A stretch of DNA of 64,000 bases, from the NCBI GenBank assembly GCA_004294225.1, contig REBA01000013.1, positions 57,046-121,045 on the forward strand, read 5' to 3'. This document shows positions 26,951 through 35,358 of the stretch, one piece after another. The position numbers and the translations under genes are program-made. Every line of letters starts with the position of its first letter. Within the stretch, counting starts at the first letter, position 1. Under the pieces are notes generated by a model. That model saw nothing but the letters and a program-made list of their open reading frames with translations, was not told where the DNA came from and searched no databases. The DNA is from Cytophagales bacterium (GTDB lineage: Bacteria; Bacteroidota; Bacteroidia; Cytophagales; Cytophagaceae).

Positions 26951-27955
26951 TTACAAAGTAATGACATTAAAGTCGCCAACACTCAAATCTAATGAGCGTC
27001 CTTCTAATACTGCATTATTGCCTAGCATTGAATTGCTAATGTTTGCATTAGCAATTTTGGTGCTTTCCTGAATGATAGATTTATTGATGAGTGAACTAGT
27101 TACTTTTGAGCCTTTTCCTAGCGAAACGTGCGGCCCTATGACTGAGCTGTCAATTACTACATTCTCTCCAATATATACTGGAGGAATGATGACTGAATTA
27201 GTGATTTTAGCCGAAGGTGATACTAGATTTTCATGTTGTATGTATTCTAAATACCTATTGTTAGTGGCTACTGTGGAGTCTTTGTTACCACAATCGAGCC
27301 ATTCGCTTACTTTACCGGGCTCAAAGGAAAGTCCTTTGTTTTTCATGTTTTCGAGAGCATTGGTAAGCTGAAACTCTCCTTTGTCTTTGATGTCGTTATC
27401 TAAAAGATATTTAATTTCTTTTTTTAAGTTATCTCCATCTTTGATGTAATAAATACCAATGATGGCTAAGTCAGAAACAAATGTTTCTGGTTTCTCTACA
27501 AAATCGGTAATGATATTTTTTTCATTAAATTTTACTACACCAAAAGGTCTTGGGTCTTCTACTTTCTGAACCCATATAACACCATCTTTAGAAGGATCCA
27601 TTTTGAAATCTGCTTTAAAGAGCGTGTCCGCAAAAGCAATTACAAGGTTTCCATTTAGAGATGGTTCGGCACAATAAATAGCATGGGCGGTTCCAAGAGC
27701 TTGGTCTTGATAGTAAATAGTTCCTTTTGCACCAACTGATTTGGCAATATCCATCAATTTGGCTTCTACCTCTTTGCCAAACCTTCCTATGATAAAGGCT
27801 ACTTCTTCTACTTGTTCGCCAGCAACTTTAGCAATGTCTTCTACAAGTCTTTGAACTATTGGTTTTCCAGCAATAGGTATTAATGGTTTTGGAACGGTAA
27901 GTGTATGGGGTCTCATTCTTTTGCCCATACCTGCCATAGGTACTATGATTTTCAT
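26951..27955 (-). CDS. Sugar-phosphate nucleotidyltransferase with C-terminal beta-helix
   Basis: 334 residues. The N-terminal nucleotidyltransferase domain begins IIVPMAGMGKRMRPHTLTVP followed by KPLIPIAGKP, the signature loop; FADTLF and FVEKPETFVSDLAIIGIY are further family motifs. The last 90 residues are left-handed beta-helix hexapeptides (ITNSVIIPPVYIGENVVIDS), which often carry an acyltransferase or oligomerisation role. Closest in type to glucose-1-phosphate thymidylyl/uridylyltransferases; the nucleotide and sugar cannot be fixed. Lies 90 bases downstream of dut and in line with the flippase gene. Confidence 0.88.
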   Translation of the reverse strand: MKIIVPMAGMGKRMRPHTLTVPKPLIPIAGKPIVQRLVEDIAKVAGEQVEEVAFIIGRFGKEVEAKLMDIAKSVGAKGTIYYQDQALGTAHAIYCAEPSLNGNLVIAFADTLFKADFKMDPSKDGVIWVQKVEDPRPFGVVKFNEKNIITDFVEKPETFVSDLAIIGIYYIKDGDNLKKEIKYLLDNDIKDKGEFQLTNALENMKNKGLSFEPGKVSEWLDCGNKDSTVATNNRYLEYIQHENLVSPSAKITNSVIIPPVYIGENVVIDSSVIGPHVSLGKGSKVTSSLINKSIIQESTKIANANISNSMLGNNAVLEGRSLDLSVGDFNVITL

Positions 27956-28045
27956 AAAAAATTATTTTTGATTAAATATTTAGAATTAATTTTCTGATGG
28001 TTATTAAACGAAATAATACCATTTTAGATATATCCTATTGTTGAT

Positions 28046-28480
28046 TTATTTTACACCAGTGCTACCAAACCCTCCAGCTGCCCTCTGAGAGCTTGCTAAT
28101 TCTGATACATGAACCCAATTGATATGTTCATGTTTGGCAATTACCATTTGTGCAATTCTTTCTCCATCTTGAATGATAAATTCTTGGTCGGAAAGGTTGA
28201 TTAATAGGATTTTTATTTCACCTCTATAATCAGCATCTATGGTACCTGGGCTATTGAGAACTGTAATTCCGTTTTTGAAAGCCAATCCACTTCTGGGTCT
28301 TATTTGGGCTTCATAGCCAGTGGGAAGTTCCATAAATAAACCAGTGGGTACAAGTATTCTTTGCATTGGTTTTATTGACATGGCTTCATTGATATCTGCC
28401 CTTAAGTCCATCCCTGCAGAGTTTGATGTTTGGTAGGAAGGTAATGGGTGTTTTGAATTATTGATGATATTGACTTGCAT
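28046..28480 (-). CDS. dut: dUTP diphosphatase
   Basis: 144 residues, typical of the trimeric dUTPase that hydrolyses dUTP to dUMP and keeps uracil out of DNA. All five family motifs are present: [42 protein letters not shown] and the C-terminal [10 protein letters not shown]. Nine bases separate it from the flippase gene, so they share a transcript with the nucleotidyltransferase downstream. Confidence 0.97.
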   Translation of the reverse strand: MQVNIINNSKHPLPSYQTSNSAGMDLRADINEAMSIKPMQRILVPTGLFMELPTGYEAQIRPRSGLAFKNGITVLNSPGTIDADYRGEIKILLINLSDQEFIIQDGERIAQMVIAKHEHINWVHVSELASSQRAAGGFGSTGVK

Positions 28481-28489
28481 TTTTATTTT

Positions 28490-29992
28490 CTATTTTATTA
28501 TTGAATTTATACTTTTTTTCTCAATCAAGAAAACACTTATGCAGAAGAATAACAAAAAGAAAATACTGCTGATGAATTGACCAATAGTTGAATCAAATCG
28601 GTATAGTTGATTAAGGTAAACTAGCGAAGATGCAAATAGGATATAAAGTAAATATTTATAAATATTGTATGGGATAGGCATTAATCTTTTACCGACTAAG
28701 TAGATAGCAGTAGCCATACTCACATAGCACAATAGTGTAGTAATGGCACTACCCATAAAGCCATAATGAGGCACTAGTAAGATATTAAAGATAATCGTAA
28801 TTAACACTCCAAAAATACTTATATAGGTACCATAGATGTTATTATCTGTCAATTTGAAGCTCATGCTAAGATTAAAACATATTCCAAGAAACATATTTGC
28901 GAGCAATAAAATGGGTACTATAGATAATCCAAGTTGATAGGCTTCTTTTCTTAACATTATTTTTCCTAAAATTTCAAGATTTAAACTAATCCCAAGAAAA
29001 AGAAGAAGACAAGAGATGATAAACCATTTCATCACTAGAGCAAAGGTTTTTTGGGCATTCTTTTCTTGAGCTTGATTAAAGAAAAATGGCTCAGCAGCGT
29101 ATCTAAAAGATTGTATTGCTAAACTCATAAACATAGAGAGTTTGTAACAAGCACCAAATATACCTAATGCTTCTTGTTTTGATAATCCTGCATAAAAGTT
29201 GTCTGGTAATATCTTTTTAAAAATTATTCGGCTTAGCATTTCATTGGTCATACCAGCTATGCCTAATATAACCAATGGGTATGCATATTTTAGCATTTGT
29301 TTGAGTAGTGAAAAGTCAAACCGATATTTAGTGCTTATTAAAGATTTATAAAAAAATGGAATGATTAAAATATTGGCAATAAGATTGGAAAGAAATACAT
29401 ATTTCACATCGTCTCCAGGAGTGTAGATATAGCTGATGAATGTCTTGAAAACATCGTTCCCTTCAGAGTTAAAAATTGGTTTACAAACAGCCAAGAAAAA
29501 AATATTAAGCAATACATTAAGCACAATATTTGAAATTTTGATGATTGCGAAAGTCGCTGCTTGATTGTTAATTCTCAATCTCGCAAATGGCAAAGCAACT
29601 ATGGTATCAGAAAATAATATCAAAGCCAAATAATAGATGTAATGTGCTTTGTTTGGGTACTCTAAATAGTTTACAATAGGATGAGCAAAAAGAACAAGCA
29701 AAGCAGAGAAAATTACTGATATGCTTATTAATGTACTTTCTGCTTGGTTAAAAATTTCATTTTCTAGTTGATTTGGTTTCTTGGCAAACCTAAAATAAGT
29801 AGTTTCGAACCCAAAAAGATAAATTATATTAAGAAATGCGGCTATAGAGTATATGTCTACAGATGTGCCAAACTCTGCTACTGACAGGTATGTAGCAAAC
29901 AAGGGGGTAAGCAAAAAGTTAAGCGTTCGCCCTAATATGCTACTTACCCCATAGAGGGCGGTTTGCCCTGCAAGTTTTTTAAAAACAGACAT
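28490..29992 (-). CDS. Polysaccharide flippase (MATE/Wzx-like membrane protein)
   Basis: 500 residues with about fourteen hydrophobic segments. Starts MSVFKKLAGQTALYGVSSIL then GRTLNFLLTPL, the opening typical of oligosaccharide flippases of the MOP superfamily. It would move a lipid-linked glycan across the inner membrane. Its place ahead of dut and a sugar nucleotidyltransferase fits a surface-polysaccharide role, although no glycosyltransferases are adjacent. The substrate cannot be inferred. Confidence 0.88.
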   Translation of the reverse strand: MSVFKKLAGQTALYGVSSILGRTLNFLLTPLFATYLSVAEFGTSVDIYSIAAFLNIIYLFGFETTYFRFAKKPNQLENEIFNQAESTLISISVIFSALLVLFAHPIVNYLEYPNKAHYIYYLALILFSDTIVALPFARLRINNQAATFAIIKISNIVLNVLLNIFFLAVCKPIFNSEGNDVFKTFISYIYTPGDDVKYVFLSNLIANILIIPFFYKSLISTKYRFDFSLLKQMLKYAYPLVILGIAGMTNEMLSRIIFKKILPDNFYAGLSKQEALGIFGACYKLSMFMSLAIQSFRYAAEPFFFNQAQEKNAQKTFALVMKWFIISCLLLFLGISLNLEILGKIMLRKEAYQLGLSIVPILLLANMFLGICFNLSMSFKLTDNNIYGTYISIFGVLITIIFNILLVPHYGFMGSAITTLLCYVSMATAIYLVGKRLMPIPYNIYKYLLYILFASSLVYLNQLYRFDSTIGQFISSIFFLLFFCISVFLIEKKSINSIIK

Positions 29993-30028
29993 CTACAGCA
30001 TTTGCTTTCTAAATCATTAAAATAGTAA

Positions 30029-32149
30029 TTATTTTAGGTCTTTTATGACATTAATTCCTTCGTAGATATACATGTCTTTTTGAATTGATTTAGTCCAAAC
30101 TTTCAGATTCTCTGCTTTGGCAGTATCACTAGCAATAGCTGTTGCATCGCTAGAAGGTGGAAGAATAGTGATGTCTTTAATCTCTACAAAGATATCTTCA
30201 AACTTTTTAGCTTCTTCTTGAAGTTTTTTCTGTTCGATATTATATTTCTGAAAGTTTAGACTAAAAAGTGTTCTGTCGCTAAGTACTTTAAGCCTTTTAG
30301 CATTCTCGTCAATTAAAGAGAACGATTTGTTGGATTTTATTCTTAGCACACTTTCTTTTTTTAATGTTTCAAGTTGATTAAGGTTACTTAATATTTTGTA
30401 GTTAGCTTTTGGAATTTCATCCCATGCTATTGGATAATCAAGTTCTCTTTCCCCAGTTTTTAAGTATTTGTAATTATCTGGTAAGAGTATATCTGGGCTT
30501 ACACCCTTTAGTTGTGTAGCTCCTCCATTGATTCTATAAAACTTCTGCGTAGTCATTTTGATAGCACCAAAAGGCTTTAAATTATTGAAGCTTGGAGGCA
30601 TATAGCTGTCTAAATCTATTATTCTTTGAACAGTACCTTTGCCAAAAGTATTGGCACCTAGAATTATAGCTCTTCCATAGTCTTGCATTGCAGCTGCCAG
30701 AATCTCTGATGCAGATGCACTAAGCTCATTGACCAAGATTACTAAAGGGCCATCATATTGCACAGCAGGGTCGTAATCATTGAGCACCTGAGCTGCTTCT
30801 TTGGCCGTTTTTACTTGCACTATAGGTCCTTTGTCAATGAATAGTCCACCCATTTCTACAGCATCTTGTAATGAGCCTCCACCATTGTTTCTCAAATCTA
30901 GAATTATGCCTTCTATTTTGTCTTTCTTTAGTTTCTCAATCTCAGCTTTTACATCAGAAGCACAACTTCTTCCTCCTTTGCCATTAAAATCAGCATAGAA
31001 CTGTGGTAACTTGATATACCCTATATTCTTTTCTCCCTTTATCAGCACAGATTTGGCATAGGTTTCTTCTAACACCACAACATCTCTAATAATAGGGATG
31101 ATGATGATTGTACCATCTATTTTTTTTACTGTTAGTCTTACTTCTGTACCTTTTTTTCCTCTTATTAATTTTACAGCATCATCAAGCCTCATATCTACAA
31201 TATCTACTGCTTCTTGATTGGCTTGTGCAACTTTGAGAATTACATCATTAGCTTTTAATTGCCCTTGTCTCCAAGAAGCGCTGCCAGGTACAATCTGAGC
31301 AACCTTTATAAAACCATCTCTTTCTTGAAGTGTAGCTCCTATACCTTCAAACTGACCAGAAAGAGCAATGTCAAAATTTTCTTTTTCTTTGGGTGGAAAG
31401 AAATTGGTGTGTGGGTCGTACATTGCAATTATAGCATTTATATACATTGATAACCAGTCTGTTCTTCCGAGTTGATTAAGCCTTTTAAATGATTCGTTTT
31501 GGTTTTTCAATACTTTTTCTCTAGCGTCTTGTTCTAGAGCATCAAAGGTTTTTACTTTTACAGCAGTGTCTTTCTTTTCTATCGCTTTTTCTTGAGCCAA
31601 ATTCATGTCTTGAAGCCTAGACATAACGATATATTTCATGAGCTTTCTCCAATTTTCTTTTAATTCGGCAGGGTTGTTAGCAAAATTTAATTTGTCAGGA
31701 TTTGTTTCTATACTTTCTTCGATTTTAAAATCCATAGGTTTTGAAAGAATTTCTTTATAAAACTCTTCAGTTTGTTGAATTCTTTTTTTCAATAAAGATT
31801 GAGAGAGCTCAAAGAATTCAAAAGTACCTACTTTAGCTTGGTCATCTAGTTGTGTATGGTATTTCTTTAATTGTTCAATATCTTCTTTGATAAAAAATTT
31901 CTTATTGACATCAATCATTTTTAGGTATTCATCAAATATCTTTTTCGATAAATCATCATTTAAATCTTTAGATAAGTAATGAGATGAGCTTAGGCTATGT
32001 AAAATAACACTTAGAAGTATTTTATCTTTTTCTTCTTTTGTTTCCTTAGGAGCATAAGAGCCAAAAAGGAAAATAACTATAAAAAGAAAAAAGTATTTAC
32101 GAGAAGAGTTTTGGGTCATATAATTATATTGAAAGGGACTATTTGTCAT
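30029..32149 (-). CDS. C-terminal processing peptidase (Prc/tail-specific protease, S41)
   Basis: 706 residues. Uncleaved membrane anchor or signal near residues 18-35 (KYFFLFIVIFLFGSYA), an N-terminal helical domain, a PDZ domain at about 265-345 (GIGATLQERDGFIKVAQIVP), and an S41 protease domain with VNELSASASEILAAAMQDY (catalytic Ser in SASAS) and NTFGKGTVQ (catalytic Lys). A C-terminal DUF3340-like helical tail follows. Cuts proteins at non-polar C-termini in the periplasm. It lies upstream of the flippase with 36 bases between. Confidence 0.93.
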   Translation of the reverse strand: MTNSPFQYNYMTQNSSRKYFFLFIVIFLFGSYAPKETKEEKDKILLSVILHSLSSSHYLSKDLNDDLSKKIFDEYLKMIDVNKKFFIKEDIEQLKKYHTQLDDQAKVGTFEFFELSQSLLKKRIQQTEEFYKEILSKPMDFKIEESIETNPDKLNFANNPAELKENWRKLMKYIVMSRLQDMNLAQEKAIEKKDTAVKVKTFDALEQDAREKVLKNQNESFKRLNQLGRTDWLSMYINAIIAMYDPHTNFFPPKEKENFDIALSGQFEGIGATLQERDGFIKVAQIVPGSASWRQGQLKANDVILKVAQANQEAVDIVDMRLDDAVKLIRGKKGTEVRLTVKKIDGTIIIIPIIRDVVVLEETYAKSVLIKGEKNIGYIKLPQFYADFNGKGGRSCASDVKAEIEKLKKDKIEGIILDLRNNGGGSLQDAVEMGGLFIDKGPIVQVKTAKEAAQVLNDYDPAVQYDGPLVILVNELSASASEILAAAMQDYGRAIILGANTFGKGTVQRIIDLDSYMPPSFNNLKPFGAIKMTTQKFYRINGGATQLKGVSPDILLPDNYKYLKTGERELDYPIAWDEIPKANYKILSNLNQLETLKKESVLRIKSNKSFSLIDENAKRLKVLSDRTLFSLNFQKYNIEQKKLQEEAKKFEDIFVEIKDITILPPSSDATAIASDTAKAENLKVWTKSIQKDMYIYEGINVIKDLK

Positions 32150-32375
32150 AAGTTACTAAAACTACATTTTTATATATGTTGTCAATAATATATTTACAAA
32201 TGTAGAAGAAATCCAAAAATGATACTGTTAAAGGGTTAATTATTTGTCCAAAAAACAATATATTATTTAGTTTACAAAATAATAAAGATATATTTCTTGG
32301 TTTGGACTATGTTGTTATCGATATATTTTAAATCTTTGTGAATATTATTTTTTGATTAATTTAACATAGATAAAA

Positions 32376-33299
32376 ATGTCATTATTAGTAGTAGGTTCGG
32401 TAGCCTTTGATGCAATAGAAACCCCCTTTGGTAAAACCGATAAAATAATTGGAGGTGCTGCCACATACATTGGTCTTTCTGCATCATATTTTACTCAACA
32501 ACTAAACTTAGTAGCTGTAGTTGGAGGTGACTTCCCTCAGTCAAGTATTATGATGCTTGAAGAACATGGAATAAATACTGAAGGTTTGCAAATAAAAGAA
32601 AACGAAAAGTCTTTCTTTTGGTCTGGCAAGTATCATAATGATATGAATAGCAGAGATACTTTAGTTACAGAACTAAATGTATTAGGTACTTTTGATCCAT
32701 TAATTCCTGAGAGTTATCAAGATTGTAAATACCTAATGTTGGGTAATCTTGCACCTAAGGTTCAAAGTACAGTGATAGAAAGGTTAAAGAAAAGACCTCA
32801 TTTGATTGTAATGGATACCATGAATTTTTGGATGGATGTGGCTCTTGATGATTTAAAGCATACGCTAACCTTGGTTGATGTATTATCTATAAATGACGAG
32901 GAAGCTAGACAGTTGTCCGGAGAATATGCTTTGACAAAAGCCGCTAAAAAAATACTAACTATGGGGCCAAAGTTTCTTATAATTAAGAAGGGGGAACATG
33001 GAGCATTGCTATTTCACAAAGATCAAGTGTTTTTCGCACCTGCTCTTCCTTTAGAAGAAGTTTTTGACCCTACTGGTGCAGGAGATACTTTTGCGGGTGG
33101 ATTTATTGGTTACATTGCTAGTAGTCAAGATGTATCTTTTGAGAACATGAAGCGTGCTCTTATTTATGGCTCTGCTCAAGCTTCATTTTGTGTAGAAAAA
33201 TTTGGTGTAGAACGTTTGGTCAATTTATCTCAAAACGAAATAAATAATAGAGTTCAAGAATTTGTTCAATTAGTTCAGTTTGAAATGAAATTAAAGTAA
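32376..33299 (+). CDS. PfkB-family sugar/nucleoside kinase
   Basis: 307 residues, ribokinase fold. The N-terminal lid strand SLLVVGSVAFDAIETPFG is followed by IIGGAATYIGLSAS, and the catalytic anion-hole signature DPTGAGDTFAGGFIG lies at about 230-245 with its catalytic Asp. The MDTMNFWMD and LSINDEEARQL segments match a Bacteroidota subgroup usually listed only as PfkB or sugar kinase. The physiological substrate is unknown. Single gene ahead of rplS. Confidence 0.88.
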   Translation: MSLLVVGSVAFDAIETPFGKTDKIIGGAATYIGLSASYFTQQLNLVAVVGGDFPQSSIMMLEEHGINTEGLQIKENEKSFFWSGKYHNDMNSRDTLVTELNVLGTFDPLIPESYQDCKYLMLGNLAPKVQSTVIERLKKRPHLIVMDTMNFWMDVALDDLKHTLTLVDVLSINDEEARQLSGEYALTKAAKKILTMGPKFLIIKKGEHGALLFHKDQVFFAPALPLEEVFDPTGAGDTFAGGFIGYIASSQDVSFENMKRALIYGSAQASFCVEKFGVERLVNLSQNEINNRVQEFVQLVQFEMKLK

Positions 33300-33401
33300 T
33301 TCAATATATTTATTTTATTATTAGTCAATATTATAGTCGATATCTAATTTGTATTTGACAAATTATTTGGTGGATATCTTTTATTAATTAAAATAAATAA
33401 G

Positions 33402-33416
33402 TATGTTTGCAATCCG
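33402..33416 (+). promoter_or_regulatory. -7 box and start-site motif of rplS
   Basis: TATGTTTG (33402-33409) matches the Bacteroidota -7 box and continues as GCAATCCGTTTTT. The same TTTGCAATCCG follows the -7-like box upstream of purH. No clear -33 TTTG at standard spacing. It lies 30 bases ahead of the rplS start. Confidence 0.5.
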
Positions 33417-33439
33417 TTTTTGAAAAACAATAATATTTT

Positions 33440-33823
33440 ATGAGCGATTTATTAAAATTTGTAGAGTCTGTAAATAACGAGAAGAAAGCTAGTTTTCCAG
33501 CTTTCAAGGCAGGCGATACTATTAACGTACACGTTAAGATTAAAGAAGGAAATAAAGAAAGAGTTCAGTTATACCAAGGTGTGGTTATTCAAAGAAAAAA
33601 TTCTAGCACTAATGGTGAATCTTTTACAGTAAGAAAAATTTCCAATGGAATTGGTGTAGAGAGAATATTCCCATTGTTATCTCCTTCTATTGATAAAATA
33701 GAACTAGTAAGAAAAGGAGCTGTTAGAAGATCTCGTTTATTCTATTTAAGAGATAAAACAGGTAAAGGAGCAAGAATTAAAGAAGATAAAAAAGGAATGA
33801 TTAAAAAAGTAGCAGCTGTATAG
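33440..33823 (+). CDS. rplS: 50S ribosomal protein L19
   Basis: 127 residues. The L19 core is clear: [52 protein letters not shown] and [11 protein letters not shown]. Part of the large subunit near the interface with the small one. The Lys-rich C-terminal extension ([15 protein letters not shown]) is usual for this phylum. Monocistronic here, ending in a strong hairpin. Confidence 0.98.
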   Translation: MSDLLKFVESVNNEKKASFPAFKAGDTINVHVKIKEGNKERVQLYQGVVIQRKNSSTNGESFTVRKISNGIGVERIFPLLSPSIDKIELVRKGAVRRSRLFYLRDKTGKGARIKEDKKGMIKKVAAV

Positions 33824-33850
33824 TCGCTATTTGGTTTAGTTCTGAAAAAT

Positions 33851-33896
33851 AAAAAAAGCTAGAGGAGCAAATTTTTTTGTTCCTCTAGCTTTTTTT
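33851..33896 (+). terminator. Intrinsic terminator of rplS
   Basis: 16-bp inverted repeat with core AGCTAGAGGA / TCCTCTAGCT, a 14-base loop and a run of seven T at its 3' end. Starts 27 bases after the rplS stop. It is flanked by A and T runs on the two sides, so it could act in both directions. Confidence 0.9.
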
Positions 33897-34001
33897 ATAA
33901 ACATTTTTTTAATTATTTGTTTGTGTTAGACCATACATAAATAAGATATCTAAAAAAGAAGACTTCTGATTTATAAGGGACTTGATAATATTTATCACCT
34001 C

Positions 34002-34478
34002 TTACTCTATTTGAAAAACCGGAGACTGTTTATAATTTGCCAGTATAACCAATGATTCCATTTTACCTATTTCTTCGATATCTACTAATTTGCTCAATAA
34101 GAACTCATGATAATTTGCAATATCTTTTGCTAACACTTTCAGAAGAATATCAGATGAACCAGTAACGTGATAGCATTCTATTATTTCTGGAATAAGATTG
34201 ATTTTTTGAACGAAGGAAAGAATGTCATTTTTTGAATGGCTGTGAAAAGAAACCTGAACAAATACACCAATATTTATTCCCAAAAGTTCATGATTAATTC
34301 TAGCGTGATAGCTTTTAATTACTCCTGTTTGCTCAAGTTTTCTTACTCTTTCAAGGGTAGGAGCAGGTGATAACCCAATATCATTAGAAAGCTGAGCATT
34401 AGTGATCTTGGCATTCTTTTGTAGAATACTTAATATCTTTTTGTCAATTTCATCTAATTTGATGCTTGTGTTGCTCAT
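34002..34478 (-). CDS. Lrp/AsnC-family transcriptional regulator
   Basis: 158 residues. N-terminal helix-turn-helix (LDEIDKKILSILQKNAKITN, LSPAPTLERVRKLEQTGVIK) and a C-terminal RAM ligand-binding domain (IGVFVQVSFHSH, IECYHVTGSSDILLKVLAKD). Members respond to amino acids and act as octamers. Divergent from ruvA, with 189 bases between. The effector and targets cannot be inferred. Confidence 0.93.
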   Translation of the reverse strand: MSNTSIKLDEIDKKILSILQKNAKITNAQLSNDIGLSPAPTLERVRKLEQTGVIKSYHARINHELLGINIGVFVQVSFHSHSKNDILSFVQKINLIPEIIECYHVTGSSDILLKVLAKDIANYHEFLLSKLVDIEEIGKMESLVILANYKQSPVFQIE

Positions 34479-34610
34479 ATTCTTAATATATTAAATTTCT
34501 TTAAACTACATATAAATAAAAGAAAGGGCAAACAATATCTAATTCTCTACTTTTCTTTTCATATTGAAGTAGTTTAACAAAACAAATTCGATACATTTTT
34601 TAAATTATAT

Positions 34611-34618
34611 TATATTTG
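34611..34618 (+). promoter_or_regulatory. Putative -7 box of ruvA
   Basis: TATATTTG matches TAnnTTTG and lies 49 bases upstream of the ruvA ATG. No convincing -33 element was seen at the expected spacing. Confidence 0.4.
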
Positions 34619-34667
34619 AACTTTGTTTACAAGAGATGCCAAATAATCATTATTTATTTTTATTATC

Positions 34668-35264
34668 ATGATTGCATATATTCAAGGGAAATTAACCTAT
34701 AAAGACCCAACTATGGTCATTATAGAGACAGTAGGGATAGGCTATCAAGTAAAGATATCTTTAAATACCTTTGGCTTAATTAAAGACCAAGAGGTTATTC
34801 GACTGCATACCTATTTGAGCATTAAAGAAGACGCACATACATTATTTGGTTTTGCAGAAGCTGAAGAGAAAAGATTATTTATGGAGTTGATTTCAATAAG
34901 CGGAGTTGGTCCAGGAACAGCACTAATGGTGCTTTCTTCTCTTCCACCTTTAGAGCTTCATCAAGCAATCGTTAATGAAGATTTAAGAACAATTCAAGCA
35001 GTAAAAGGAATTGGAGCAAAAACTGCACAAAGAATAATTCTTGAATTGAAAGATAAATTGAAAAAAGATACTGGTTTAGCTCAAGGAGAATCAAGACCGC
35101 AAGCATTTGCACACAATAAACTAAGAAGTGAAGCGTTAGCAGCATTAGTAACATTAGGGATATCTAAATCTATCGCAGAAAAAAATATAGATACAATTCT
35201 CAAGAAAGAAGGAGATGCTATATCTGTAGAACATCTCATTAAACTATCTTTAAAATCTTCATAA
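34668..35264 (+). CDS. ruvA: Holliday junction DNA helicase subunit RuvA
   Basis: 198 residues, full length. N-terminal OB fold (MIAYIQGKLTYKDP, IETVGIGYQVKIS, LHTYLSIKEDAHTLFGF), two helix-hairpin-helix motifs (LISISGVGPGTALMVLSS and IQAVKGIGAKTAQRIILEL), and a C-terminal domain that contacts RuvB. It binds four-way junctions and directs branch migration. sprA follows 94 bases later, an order seen in other Bacteroidota. Confidence 0.97.
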   Translation: MIAYIQGKLTYKDPTMVIIETVGIGYQVKISLNTFGLIKDQEVIRLHTYLSIKEDAHTLFGFAEAEEKRLFMELISISGVGPGTALMVLSSLPPLELHQAIVNEDLRTIQAVKGIGAKTAQRIILELKDKLKKDTGLAQGESRPQAFAHNKLRSEALAALVTLGISKSIAEKNIDTILKKEGDAISVEHLIKLSLKSS

Positions 35265-35358
35265 TATAATTTACATGTTTTTTGAAATTCTACTTTTTTG
35301 TAAATATTTAAGAAATATTATTTTAAGCTTCTATCTAATCAATAATAAGTAATTCGTT